64,000 nucleotides of DNA, from assembly GCA_958443265.1 (NCBI GenBank), contig CAUCKA010000002.1, forward strand, positions 1-64,000. The letters run 5' to 3'. Each line of letters opens with the position of its first letter. The first letter of the stretch is position 1. The notes under the pieces were generated by a model. The model searched no databases. It saw only the letters and a program-made list of their open reading frames with translations, and was not told where the DNA came from. Below, piece after piece: positions 52,422 through 60,715 of the stretch. This DNA is from an uncultured Collinsella sp. (GTDB lineage: Bacteria; Actinomycetota; Coriobacteriia; Coriobacteriales; Coriobacteriaceae). A program made the position numbers and the translations under genes.

Positions 52422-52438
52422 GCTTTCACTTCTTTTAA

Positions 52439-52478
52439 CAAAACGCCCGGCGGGCATTAACTGCTCGCCGGGCGTTTT
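52439..52478. terminator. Bidirectional terminator at a GH1 gene end
   Basis: AAAACGCCCGGCG and CGCCGGGCGTTTT with a loop near TTAACTG. It lies 37 bases past the stop of the minus-strand GH1 gene and has T tracts on both sides. Confidence 0.85.
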
Positions 52479-52514
52479 GGTTAGGAAACTCTGAAGTTGA
52501 GTGTCTCGGCTTCC

Positions 52515-53945
52515 TTAGGACAGGTCCTCGCCGTTCGTCTCGATGACGTGTTTGTACCAGTCGAAGCTCTTCTTCTTGGAACGCTTGAGGGTGCCGTTGC
52601 CTGCATCGTCGCGGTCCACGTAGATAAAGCCGTAGCGCTTGGACATCTCGCCCGTGCCGGCAGACACCAGGTCGATCGGACCCCAGGTAGTGTAGCCCAG
52701 CAGGTCAACGCCGTCCTCGGTCACCGCATCGCGCATCGCGGCGATATGCTGGCGCAGGTAGTCGATACGGTAGTCGTCGTTGATGGAGCCATCCTCCTCG
52801 ACAACATCCTTGGCGCCCAGACCGTTCTCGACCACAAACAGCGGCTTCTGATAACGGTCGTACAGGTCGTTGAGGGTGATGCGGAAGCCCAGCGGATCGA
52901 TGGCCCAGCCCCACTGGCTCTCCTGCAGGTAGGGGTTCTTGGCGCCGGCGAAGGCGTTGCCCTGGGTGCGCTCGACATCGGGGTTATCGGCACCGGCGGA
53001 GCAACGGGTGCTGTAATAGCTAAAGCTGATGAAGTCGACGGTGTTGGCGGCCAGGATCTCGCGGTCCTCATCCGTCATGCCCACATCGATGCCCAAACGC
53101 TCGAGCTTCTTGACGGCATAGGCCGGATAGTAGCCGCGGCTCTGAACGTCGACGAAGAAATAGTTGCTCTGGTTGTCAATCTGCGCCTGGCGCACATCGC
53201 CCGGACGGCAGCTGTAGGGGTAGTAGCTACCTGCGGCAAGCATGCAACCGATCTTGACCTCAGGGTCGATCTCGTGAGCGATCTTGGTTGCCCAAGCGCT
53301 GGCGACGAGCTCGTTGTGGGCGGCCAGGTACTCGACGGCCTCCTTGTTCTCGCCCTCTTCAAAGACCAGACCGGCACCCATAAACGGCAGGTGCAAGATC
53401 ATATTGATCTCGTTGAAGGTAAGCCAGTACTTTACCAGGCCCTTGTAGCGGGTGAAGATCGTGGTCGCGAGGTTCTTGTAGAAGTCGATGAGCTTGCGGT
53501 TGCGCCAGCCGCCGTACTCCTTGATGAGGTGAATCGGGCAGTCGAAGTGCGTGATGGTCACGAGCGGCTCAATGCCGTGCGCCTGACACTCGCGGAACAC
53601 GTCCTCGTAGAAGGCCAGGCCGGCCTCGTTGGGCTCAGTCTCGTCGCCGTTGGGGAAGATGCGGGTCCAGGCCAGGCTCATGCGGAAGGTCTTAAAGCCC
53701 ATCTCGGCAAAGAGGGCGATGTCCTCCTTGTAGTGGTGATAGAAATCGATGCCGGTCTGCGCGGGGTAGTAATAGCCGTCCTCGAAGTCGAGCATCTTGC
53801 GCTGGCCGGAGACCACCGCATAGCGCTCGGGGCCGTGCGGCGCCACGTCCACGTTGGCCAGGCCGCGGCCATCCACGTCGTAAGCGCCCTCGCACTGGTT
53901 GGCAGCCGTCGCGCCGCCCCACAGGAAGTCTTTACGGAAAGCCAT
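52515..53945 (-). CDS. Family 1 6-phospho-beta-glucosidase
   Basis: A 476-residue GH1 enzyme starting FLWGGATAANQCEGAYDVDG, with acid/base YWLTFNEINMI, nucleophile FVVENGLGAKD, and phospho-sugar loop SAGTGEMSKRYG, typical of BglA-type phospho-beta-glucosidases. It is closest in layout to the GH1 at 34217 and shares its promoter module. No PTS gene is directly adjacent, so it may serve the IIBC permeases at 47183 or 56143. Confidence 0.93.
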   Translation of the reverse strand: MAFRKDFLWGGATAANQCEGAYDVDGRGLANVDVAPHGPERYAVVSGQRKMLDFEDGYYYPAQTGIDFYHHYKEDIALFAEMGFKTFRMSLAWTRIFPNGDETEPNEAGLAFYEDVFRECQAHGIEPLVTITHFDCPIHLIKEYGGWRNRKLIDFYKNLATTIFTRYKGLVKYWLTFNEINMILHLPFMGAGLVFEEGENKEAVEYLAAHNELVASAWATKIAHEIDPEVKIGCMLAAGSYYPYSCRPGDVRQAQIDNQSNYFFVDVQSRGYYPAYAVKKLERLGIDVGMTDEDREILAANTVDFISFSYYSTRCSAGADNPDVERTQGNAFAGAKNPYLQESQWGWAIDPLGFRITLNDLYDRYQKPLFVVENGLGAKDVVEEDGSINDDYRIDYLRQHIAAMRDAVTEDGVDLLGYTTWGPIDLVSAGTGEMSKRYGFIYVDRDDAGNGTLKRSKKKSFDWYKHVIETNGEDLS

Positions 53946-54023
53946 GCATCAATCCTTTCACACGCTGTTTGTCGTGGTTTCAGTATCCCCGTAAGCAGCG
54001 CGCTACTCAACGGCAACGACGCA

Positions 54024-54087
54024 GGCCGACACTTCTTTTCGCACACGGCGGCCCGGCAGCCGCCCCTGCCTGACACTTTCTGATACC
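54024..54087 (-). promoter_or_regulatory. GH1 promoter module, copy 2
   Basis: CGACACTTCTTTTCGCA, a GC-rich inverted spacer (CGGCGGCCCGGCAGCCG), then TGACACTTTCTGATACC. Matches 35743-35804 in order, spacing and orientation relative to its gene. Confidence 0.65.
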
Positions 54088-54097
54088 GCCGCCCCAA

Positions 54098-54132
54098 ACC
54101 ACCACAAAGGGGACAGGCACCTTTGTGGTGGT
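54098..54132. repeat. Palindromic repeat, family A, copy 4
   Basis: ACCACCACAAAGGGGACAGG with right arm CCTTTGTGGTGGT, identical to the copy at 92-126. Confidence 0.88.
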
Positions 54133-54145
54133 TGGGGACGGTTTG

Positions 54146-54280
54146 TCTCGATCTGTAACAGGTAGGCAGCCAAAACCGGGCTTGGTGTTACAGATCGAGA
54201 TTTTCGGGCAGCCCCCGCAGTTTGTCTAAATCTGTAACAGGTAGAGACGATTTAGCCCGCTAGATGTTACAAATCGAGAC
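54146..54280. repeat. Tandem pair of TCTGTAACAGGTAG hairpins
   Basis: Unit 1 (54146-54200): TCTCGATCTGTAAC and GTTACAGATCGAGA, perfect 14-base arms. Unit 2 (54224-54280): GTCTAAATCTGTAAC and GTTACAAATCGAGAC with three mismatches. Both contain CTGTAACAGGTAG after the left arm. They lie at the 3' end of the DUF4867-type gene. Confidence 0.8.
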
Positions 54281-54288
54281 GGAAGGTG

Positions 54289-54933
54289 CTAGTCACAGGT
54301 GATGTCGAGGTTCTTGCCGACGAGGCCCACGTAGCCGCCCTCGGCAGCCTTGGGACTATCTGCGTGGCAGAGAACCCACTTGTCGGCCTTCCAGTAGCAG
54401 TAGCTGTCACCGGCGGCAGGCATGTCGGCTGCGGCCTCGGGGCGCGGGCCATTGGTGCCCGCCGGCAGCGCCACCATCACCTGGAAGCCGCCGTCGTCGA
54501 CCATGCAGGGCGTGTAGTGGAGCGTGGTGTTGAAGACTTCGACGACCGTACCCGCCGGCACGCGGAACGCCTTGACGCACGCGGTGTCGAGCTTGCCGCC
54601 CTCAATCTCCCAGCGATGCGCCACGAGCAGGATAAAGTCGCGGGCGCCCAGGTTAAACTCGCTGGCGCGGTGATACTCCAGGCAGTTGAGCTGCGTGTTG
54701 TGGCCGTTGCACCAGCCGAGCTGGAAGGGGCGGCCGCCAAACATGAGAAAGCCCAGTTTATCGGCACCCTTGACGCTCTCGAGCTCCGGCGCGCTTGCTA
54801 CGTACTTGCTACCCTCGGGAATGGGAGTAGCCGCAAGCGCCTCGACAAGCGGGGCGGTCAGGTTGGACGGCACGTCGTCCCACACGCGACCATAGGATTT
54901 GAACTCGGGATCTGATACAGAGTAGATATGCAT
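54289..54933 (-). CDS. DUF4867-type protein, cupin-like
   Basis: A 214-residue protein, beta-rich, with histidines and glutamates spaced as in a cupin (LECLEYHRASEFNLGARDF-like region near 80-100, WEIEGGKL, FNTTLHYTPCM). It fits the DUF4867 family often found in sugar operons, where a sugar-isomerising or binding role is suspected but not shown. Start at 54933, AGGAG five bases upstream. No partner in the same transcript is obvious. Confidence 0.6.
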   Translation of the reverse strand: MHIYSVSDPEFKSYGRVWDDVPSNLTAPLVEALAATPIPEGSKYVASAPELESVKGADKLGFLMFGGRPFQLGWCNGHNTQLNCLEYHRASEFNLGARDFILLVAHRWEIEGGKLDTACVKAFRVPAGTVVEVFNTTLHYTPCMVDDGGFQVMVALPAGTNGPRPEAAADMPAAGDSYCYWKADKWVLCHADSPKAAEGGYVGLVGKNLDITCD

Positions 54934-55056
54934 GTTCGCTCCTGTTCGTTTATGTGACAGTATGAACATTCTAGAACATCATTCATCCACGACCACGATC
55001 AATACCGAAAACATTGCATGACGAAATCACCCGCTCAAAAAGCGACATGCAGCTTC

Positions 55057-56037
55057 CTAGTCGAGATAATCTTTAAGAAACTCAATAACGCTCATACACC
55101 AGTAGTCGGTCTCCAGCGCATGGGGCTTCATCAATGCGTGCCCCCCTTCTGAATACATGACTCCCTCATGGTGTACTCCAGCTGCATCCAGAGCATCGAC
55201 CATCTTTTCATAATTGTCGGGCGATACAATATCATCGTCAGCGCATTGCCAAAGATATGTCGGAGGATACTGCTCCCACACATGCTGATTAATACAGAAA
55301 TCACCGAGCGAGTCGCGACCAGCCCCGCCGCACACCGAATCAAGAAATCTATTGTCTGATGCGTTCTCAAAGCCACGAAGATCAATCGGTGCATAACACA
55401 GGACCAAGGCTTTGGGTGCCTCGCATCCGTAGGACGCAAATCCCTTGTTGTCCGTCCCCCACTCGGCAGTTAAATGCGCACCAGCAGAAAAGCCGATAAC
55501 TGCATAACTTTTTGCGACATTAAATTTCGCTGAATTCTCGAAGACAAAACGGACAGCTCGATTTAAATCGTCGATTGGACGCGGCATCAAAGGCTCGACC
55601 CTCACCCTGTATGACAGCACGAACACGTTATAGCCCGCATCGTTGAGCTCGGGGGCAACGGGAAAGCCTTCCATTTGATGACAAACGCTCTGATAACCTC
55701 CGCCCGAAACCGCAATGATAAAGGGAGCCCCGGGTCTCCCGGGAAAGAAGAACAGTTTCGTGTTGCGTCGAGTCGGATCACGGATGCAGTCGGCTTCATC
55801 CCATATATCGTAGGCAACTTGCCTCCCGTCATCCACGAGCTCGACAATCCGATTCAATCCACGCAAAACGCGAGTAGTTTCATATGGATTAGCATCAGAA
55901 TTCATATGAGACACGATGGGTTTATTCCACATGCGCTCCCAAGTTGAAGGCCGGCAAAGCATAAGGTGCTCGCCAAAGCCAGCGAACTCAGGAAGGAGCG
56001 CGATTTCGCCAAACGTCATATCGGCTGTAATTGTCAT
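55057..56037 (-). CDS. Alpha/beta-hydrolase esterase (HSL/acetyl-xylan-esterase-like)
   Basis: A 326-residue cytosolic hydrolase. The oxyanion segment is IIAVSGGGYQSVCH, the nucleophile elbow IGFSAGAHLTAEWG, the acid lies in CADDDIVSPDNYE, and the histidine in YSEGGHALMKPHA. The first 80 residues form a lid-like N-terminal part. It probably deacetylates imported saccharides. The gene is less GC-rich than the window average. It lies downstream of the PTS IIBC gene at 56143 and is probably co-transcribed with it. Confidence 0.82.
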   Translation of the reverse strand: MTITADMTFGEIALLPEFAGFGEHLMLCRPSTWERMWNKPIVSHMNSDANPYETTRVLRGLNRIVELVDDGRQVAYDIWDEADCIRDPTRRNTKLFFFPGRPGAPFIIAVSGGGYQSVCHQMEGFPVAPELNDAGYNVFVLSYRVRVEPLMPRPIDDLNRAVRFVFENSAKFNVAKSYAVIGFSAGAHLTAEWGTDNKGFASYGCEAPKALVLCYAPIDLRGFENASDNRFLDSVCGGAGRDSLGDFCINQHVWEQYPPTYLWQCADDDIVSPDNYEKMVDALDAAGVHHEGVMYSEGGHALMKPHALETDYWCMSVIEFLKDYLD

Positions 56038-56142
56038 AGCTAGTCACTCCAAAAATGAGGGTGGGCTCGCGTGAATCAACGGCAAGCCCACCACATGCAA
56101 TCTGCCGCGGGGTTTTCGGCAGCTTACATCCCAAATAATTGT

Positions 56143-57513
56143 CTACTCCACTACTGCCTCTTCATCAGGGCGATACAGGATGTAAACGAGAACGAAGTTA
56201 AGAATTAAACCGACGACATTGCAAAGAATTGCGCCGATGAGGCTGCTCATATCACCAGAAGGATCCATATAACCGGGGAAGCTAAAAATGCCGCTCGACG
56301 TCATAACGAACGTACAGGTGTTGAAAATCGCCGGGATAACAGCACTGATTGCTCCGGCGACCATGGAAGCGATAATGATCTTCTTGTGCTCCAAGATGAT
56401 GCCGTACAGCGCCGGTTCCGTAATCCCGAAAAAGCCCGTAATGGCACAGCTGAACCCAAGACTCTTTTCACTCGGGTCCTTCGAGCGGAGGGCAAACGCC
56501 AAACAAGCGCCGACAACACCCATGCTGCAGCAGAGAAGTCCAAGGATAGGATCGGAGCCGACGGTCATAATATTGTTGATGGAAAGCACGATCAGGGCCC
56601 AATGGAGTCCAAGGGGGATCATAACGAGACCGAATATCGGCCCGAGAATAACGCCGCAAAGGACGGGGCTGAACTGATAGACCGCCAGCACTGCAGTCGC
56701 AAGCAAAGAGCTCGCCTGCTGAATAACGGGGCCGATCACAAGGAGCGAGACGGGGGCGGCAACAGCAACCGTCAGGAACGGGACGAGCGCAAATGCCACA
56801 ACATCGGGAAGAACCGCCCGCAGCCACTTATTAAGAACGGATGCGAACCAAGCCGCCACGATAGCAGGAAACACCGTGAAGGAATAGCTCACCATTGTGA
56901 ACTTCATGCCGAGCAAATCCAGCGCATCGCCCGCTCCGGCCGCAGCAACGAAAGTCGGATAAATCAGGATTGCACCGAGTACCGCACCGATATATCGATC
57001 GGTTCCAAAGAACTGAGCAGCAGATGATCCGACAAGAACGGGCAGAAAATACATGCAGGCATTTCCCATGCCGTACAGCAGAGTGTATATTCCGCTCTCG
57101 GCGGAAACAGCACCCGCCGTCGTCAGAATACTAAGGACGGCGTTTATCATTCCGCATGCGATCAAGGCAGGAAGAACGGGCATCATGATGCCGCTGATGA
57201 GCTTCATTAGCTTTCCCAGAAAGCCCTTAGTCTCTCCTTCGCTTGCCTCGGAATCTCCGGCATCAATCCCGGTTTCCTTGGCAACGATTTCATAGACCTT
57301 ATCGACCTTAGGTCCCACAATCACCTGATATTGCCCCGCGGAATGGCGAATGTCGATCACGCCATCAATCGCCTTGACTTTTGCATCGTCTACGATGCTT
57401 TCGTCCTTAAGGTTGAACCTTAAACGAGTCATGCAGTGAGCTACAAATGTAACGTTGTCTGCGCCGCCCACCATCTCGAGAATCTCGGCAGCGAGCTTGG
57501 TTGTATCTGCCAT
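56143..57513 (-). CDS. PTS beta-glucoside-type IIBC permease
   Basis: A 456-residue permease. The IIB domain (1-85) has the phosphorylated cysteine in VAHCMTRLRFNLKD; the IIC domain (about 100-456) has about ten membrane segments and the motif AITGFFGITEPALYGIIL. It lacks a IIA domain. The start is uncertain: 57513 matches the family, but the best purine-rich sequence sits before ATGs 9 and 18 bases upstream. Its base composition is lower in GC than most of the window, like its neighbours at 55057 and 57582, suggesting this trio was acquired together. Confidence 0.9.
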   Translation of the reverse strand: MADTTKLAAEILEMVGGADNVTFVAHCMTRLRFNLKDESIVDDAKVKAIDGVIDIRHSAGQYQVIVGPKVDKVYEIVAKETGIDAGDSEASEGETKGFLGKLMKLISGIMMPVLPALIACGMINAVLSILTTAGAVSAESGIYTLLYGMGNACMYFLPVLVGSSAAQFFGTDRYIGAVLGAILIYPTFVAAAGAGDALDLLGMKFTMVSYSFTVFPAIVAAWFASVLNKWLRAVLPDVVAFALVPFLTVAVAAPVSLLVIGPVIQQASSLLATAVLAVYQFSPVLCGVILGPIFGLVMIPLGLHWALIVLSINNIMTVGSDPILGLLCCSMGVVGACLAFALRSKDPSEKSLGFSCAITGFFGITEPALYGIILEHKKIIIASMVAGAISAVIPAIFNTCTFVMTSSGIFSFPGYMDPSGDMSSLIGAILCNVVGLILNFVLVYILYRPDEEAVVE

Positions 57514-57555
57514 AAATACCATTTCTCCCATGTTGAGTTTTATATGTAACCATCA

Positions 57556-57574
57556 GCAAAGCGCGCGCCTTTGC
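57556..57574 (-). promoter_or_regulatory. Small hairpin between licT-type gene and IIBC gene
   Basis: GCAAAGGCGCGCGCTTTGC on the minus strand, between the antiterminator stop and the permease start. It could be part of an antitermination or processing site. Confidence 0.4.
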
Positions 57575-57581
57575 CAACTAA

Positions 57582-58421
57582 TTACCTTGTTTTCGATGCA
57601 ATTCGATTGATGTGCATCATGAGGTAGAGTCTTTCTTCGTCTATAAGTTCCCGCCCCGTCAGTCGGCTGAGAACAGAAGCAATATCATCGGCGCACATTG
57701 ATGCCACCGGATATTCTTTTTTGAGCGAGAGGTACATCTTGCGGTTGTCGCTCACGATGCTTTCGCCAGAGTTCAACCTATTGAATAAGTACTGAAGATG
57801 GGTTGCGAACCTTGCGTAATCGAAACCTTCCCGATCAACTTGAATGCCAAGCCGATTTTCAACAGCAACGGTTGACTCCTCCAGAACACGATCGTAGATA
57901 TCCGCGCTAAACTCTTTAACTACTTCGCATGAGTCCGAATCGGCCATGTTATTGATAAACGCCATGGCAATTCCAACTGCCTCATGAGCTGGAAGCCTAA
58001 CGTTAAGACGTTTCCTGATTATCTTAAGTGCATACTCGCCGATTCTAAATTCGACGGGATATTGTTGGCGGACATCAAACGATAAAGGCATGCGGACAAC
58101 GATATTTTGCTCTTTGCGCTTAACCGCATACGCGATATGGTCCGCAAGGATAAACGGCAAATTAGGGCTCACCTCATAAGACAGCAAACCTGTCGACATA
58201 TCAATAACATCCGAGGTAAGCTCGAGAAGCTCGTCGGGGACCTCGTCAACGAGAGCGATGTAGCGAGAGCTAACGTTATAAAACGTTCGTTGAATCTCCG
58301 AAAGAGGGACCTCGTCTCCGACATTCTTAAACCCCAGACCACGGCCGAATGCAACCAACTGTCTGCCATTTCCATCGACGCAGAGGACAGCGCTGGTATT
58401 AATTCGTTTAACAATTTCCAT
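57582..58421 (-). CDS. licT: BglG/LicT-family antiterminator
   Basis: A 279-residue RNA-binding antiterminator: CAT RNA-binding domain (1-56, INTSAVLCVDGNGRQLVAFG, RTFYNVSS) followed by two PTS regulation domains (about 65-170 and 175-279), with histidines such as LPAHEAVGIAMAFINN, ARFATHLQYLFNRL and LYLMMHINRIA. It prevents termination in the leader of its target when the sugar is present. It precedes the IIBC permease on the same strand, its expected target, and has a strong hairpin in its own leader (58441-58500). Confidence 0.92.
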   Translation of the reverse strand: MEIVKRINTSAVLCVDGNGRQLVAFGRGLGFKNVGDEVPLSEIQRTFYNVSSRYIALVDEVPDELLELTSDVIDMSTGLLSYEVSPNLPFILADHIAYAVKRKEQNIVVRMPLSFDVRQQYPVEFRIGEYALKIIRKRLNVRLPAHEAVGIAMAFINNMADSDSCEVVKEFSADIYDRVLEESTVAVENRLGIQVDREGFDYARFATHLQYLFNRLNSGESIVSDNRKMYLSLKKEYPVASMCADDIASVLSRLTGRELIDEERLYLMMHINRIASKTR

Positions 58422-58440
58422 GTGCCCCCCCTAAACAGAA

Positions 58441-58500
58441 CAAGGCTCCCGAAGCAGAATCCGACAATCAATGTCGACAGATGCTGCTTCAGGAGCCTTG
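58441..58500 (-). promoter_or_regulatory. Leader hairpin before licT (possible conditional terminator)
   Basis: On the minus strand CAAGGCTCCTGAAGCAG pairs with CTGCTTCGGGAGCCTTG (17 bases, one U-G pair), with a 26-base loop, 20 bases before the licT start. Position fits a LicT-controlled terminator. I could not pick out a clean RAT consensus, and the U tract after it is weak (TTCTGTTT). Confidence 0.5.
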
Positions 58501-58620
58501 CCTGAATATCACTCTGAGGACTAATTTAAGCGAGCTAGTGCTAATGACCTCGAATAAACACTTCTAAACAGTTAAACGGTCGATATCTCCGTGTGAACGG
58601 TTTGGAGGCAGAGGGCGGCC

Positions 58621-59109
58621 CTATGCCTGCTGATAGTGCAGGTGCTTCTCGTCGATATCGGCCAGGTCGCGGTCGAGATAACGACGCGCAAGCCAGTTGG
58701 CCATGGGGAGGTTCTGGTCCAGGTAGTTACCGCACTCCTCGGGAGCGGCACCGGGAACATCGCCCTCAAAGCCCGCGACAAACTCGAACAGCTCGCGCAC
58801 GAGCGGCAAGATCTCCTCGCTCGTCAGCTCACCAAAGACAACCAGGTAAAAGCCCGTGCGGCAGCCCATGGGACCAAAGTAGACAATGCGGCTCGACCAC
58901 TCGGCATGATTGCGCAGGAACGTCGCGCCCAAATGCTCAATCGTGTGGCACTCGGCCGTGTTCATGACCGGCTCCTTATTGGGTGTGGTCAGGCGCAGGT
59001 CAAAGGTGGTGACGGCGGCGTCGGTCGCCGGATCGCGGTCGATGCGGCTCACATACACGCCGGGCTCGAGCAGCAGATGGTCAACGGAAAAACTCGCGAT
59101 GCGCTCCAT
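58621..59109 (-). CDS. luxS: S-ribosylhomocysteine lyase
   Basis: A 162-residue LuxS. The zinc ligands are in ECHTIEHLGATFLRNH (His55, His59) and the cysteine of APEECGNYLDQN. The FGPMGCRTGFYLV segment carries the catalytic cysteine. It splits S-ribosylhomocysteine into homocysteine and the AI-2 precursor. Length is normal. Monocistronic; the IS copy 2 lies about 100 bases upstream. Confidence 0.97.
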   Translation of the reverse strand: MERIASFSVDHLLLEPGVYVSRIDRDPATDAAVTTFDLRLTTPNKEPVMNTAECHTIEHLGATFLRNHAEWSSRIVYFGPMGCRTGFYLVVFGELTSEEILPLVRELFEFVAGFEGDVPGAAPEECGNYLDQNLPMANWLARRYLDRDLADIDEKHLHYQQA

Positions 59110-59135
59110 GGCAGATCCTCTCGGTAGTCAATTTA

Positions 59136-59202
59136 GGACGGGGCTCTTTTAGCTGGTCACAACAATCGTCACCAATAATAGCAGTCAAAAAAGCCCCGTC
59201 CC
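59136..59202. repeat. Inverted repeat GGACGGGGCT next to IS copy 2
   Basis: GGACGGGGCTCTTTT and AAAAAAGCCCCGTCC with a loop of about 36 bases. The IS begins six bases after it. A related GGGACGAGG ... CCCCGTCCC pair lies on the other side of the IS (60669-60706), so the IS probably landed in a palindromic repeat cluster. Confidence 0.7.
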
Positions 59203-59246
59203 AAATGTGAACTGCGCCCCAATTCTTGGACGGGCTAATAAGCGGC

Positions 59247-60158
59247 CTACGCCGCACATAGGGACTGATTCCGGAATTCCTCCGGGGTCAGTCCCTTCAG
59301 TTTAACCTGCCTCCTTCTCGTGTTCCAATGGATGATGTATTCGTCCAGGTCTCTCTTGAAGTCTTCGAAGCAAGGCCATTTTCTTCCGCGAAAGAACTCG
59401 TCCTTCATATAGCCGAACACCTGCTCCGTCGCGCCGTTGTCGATGCAGTTGCCCTTCCGGGACATGCTCTGCACCACGCCGGCCTCCTCCAGCCGCTTGC
59501 ACCACCCGGCCTGCTGGTACTGCCAGCCCATGTCCGAGTGCAGGACCGGCCTGGAGCCCTCGGGCATCTTGGACACGAGCTGGTCGAGCAACTCGTGCTG
59601 CTGGGCCATGTTGGGATGCAGCGACGTGGACCAGGCGACGATCTCCTTGCTGCCGAAATCGTAGACCGGCGCGAAGTAGGCCTTGCCCCAGGGCTGCTTG
59701 AACTCGGTGACGTCGGTGCCCATCTTCTCCCACGGCCCGTCGGCGGCGAAGTCCCTGCCGATGACGTTCTCGAAGGTCTTTCCGACCTTGCCCCTGTACG
59801 AGTAGTACCTGTGGTAGTCGGTCTCGCGGCGGATCCCGCAGCTGATGCCCATCTCGCGCATCATCTTCAGCGTCGTCTTGTCGGCTATGCGCACGCCCTG
59901 CTCGGCGCGCAGGCACATGGCGATCTGCCTGTGGCCGCACCCGTTGGCGGTGCGCGAGAATATCTCGGCGGCGGCCTCCCAGAGCTCGGGCCTGGTGGGA
60001 GCCTTCGGGTGCGACAGCGCGTAGTAGTAGCTCGACCTCGCCAGGCCGGCGCACTCGAGCAGGTCGGCGAGGGGGTATTGCCCTGAAAGCCCGCTCACGA
60101 CCGCGGCCTTCTCGCCGTTCGAGAGCGTTTCTCCGCCTTCAGGGCGATCGATTTTTTT
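59247..60158 (-). CDS. IS3-family transposase OrfB (IS150-like)
   Basis: Catalytic part with the DDE triad in MGTDVTEFKQPWGKAYFAPV, LHSDMGWQYQQAGW and NGATEQVFGYMKDEFF. It begins in the -1 frame relative to OrfA at the seven-A run 60152-60158, the likely frameshift site, and so is made as OrfAB. HTH_21-like segment GCGHRQIAMCLRAEQG precedes the integrase core. Apparently intact. Confidence 0.92.
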   Translation of the reverse strand, partial: KKIDRPEGGETLSNGEKAAVVSGLSGQYPLADLLECAGLARSSYYYALSHPKAPTRPELWEAAAEIFSRTANGCGHRQIAMCLRAEQGVRIADKTTLKMMREMGISCGIRRETDYHRYYSYRGKVGKTFENVIGRDFAADGPWEKMGTDVTEFKQPWGKAYFAPVYDFGSKEIVAWSTSLHPNMAQQHELLDQLVSKMPEGSRPVLHSDMGWQYQQAGWCKRLEEAGVVQSMSRKGNCIDNGATEQVFGYMKDEFFRGRKWPCFEDFKRDLDEYIIHWNTRRRQVKLKGLTPEEFRNQSLCAA

Positions 60159-60610
60159 AGGTAGGCGTTCTCCGCCTCGAGCCTCTTGATCCTGCGCTCG
60201 AGCTCTTGCTCGCGCGTCGTCTCCCCGGACGGGGAGCCGGACCCCCTCGGCCTCCCCCTGGGCTTTGGCCTGAGCGCCTCCGGGCCCTCCTCCTTGTAGG
60301 CCTTCAGCCATTTCTTGAAAGGGCTTGGCGAGGCTATCCCGAACTTCTCCATGGCCTCGGGCTTCGTCATGCCCTCGTCGACGACCGCCCTGACGGCGGC
60401 CAGCTTCGTCTCGAACGAATAGGCGGTGTGTTTCTTTCCCATCATGGCCAGAACCTCGATACCAGCAGACCTGTAGGTGCACAGCCATTCTCTCACGGTT
60501 TCCTCCGGCATCCCGAGAAGGGCCGCGATCGCCGCGCGGCCGTGCCCCTCGTCGTGCAGCTCTGCCGCTCGCAGTCTCATCCCGACGTCGTACAAAGCGT
60601 TTCCAGCCAT
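60095..60610 (-). CDS. IS3-family transposase OrfA (IS150-like)
   Basis: A 171-residue protein with two helix-turn-helix units (AAIAALLGMPEETVREWLCT and GMTKPEAMEKFGIASPSPFK) and a C-terminal leucine zipper (ELERRIKRLEAENAYLKK). Start at 60610 with GGGAGG seven bases upstream. It overlaps OrfB by about 60 bases. Confidence 0.92.
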   Translation of the reverse strand: MAGNALYDVGMRLRAAELHDEGHGRAAIAALLGMPEETVREWLCTYRSAGIEVLAMMGKKHTAYSFETKLAAVRAVVDEGMTKPEAMEKFGIASPSPFKKWLKAYKEEGPEALRPKPRGRPRGSGSPSGETTREQELERRIKRLEAENAYLKKSIALKAEKRSRTARRPRS

Positions 60611-60715
60611 AAAAAAGCCTCCCATTTCTTGTGTCCAAGAAATGGGAGGCAGTTCAATGAGCTACGCGGGACGAGGACCGAGTGATTATTTAATCCCCGT
60701 CCCAGAAAAATCATT

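Larger units (their letters stand above)
59208..60657 (-). mobile_element. IS3-family insertion sequence, copy 2 (complete)
   Basis: About 1450 bases with inverted ends TGAACTGC..CCCA.TTCTTGGAC at both sides, flanked by a 3-bp direct repeat ATG (59205-59207 and 60658-60660). It carries orfA and orfB on the minus strand. Intact ends, intact frames and an intact target duplication suggest recent insertion. Not closely related to copy 1. Confidence 0.92.

Noticed and set aside
54146..54280. CRISPR-like array
   Set aside because: Only two units, internally palindromic, with unequal spacing and no cas genes nearby. The other repeat clusters were rejected likewise.
58441..58500. A confident LicT RAT site
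   Set aside because: The hairpin is strong and well placed, but the known RAT consensus is not readable in it and the U tract is poor, so it is listed only as a possible conditional terminator.
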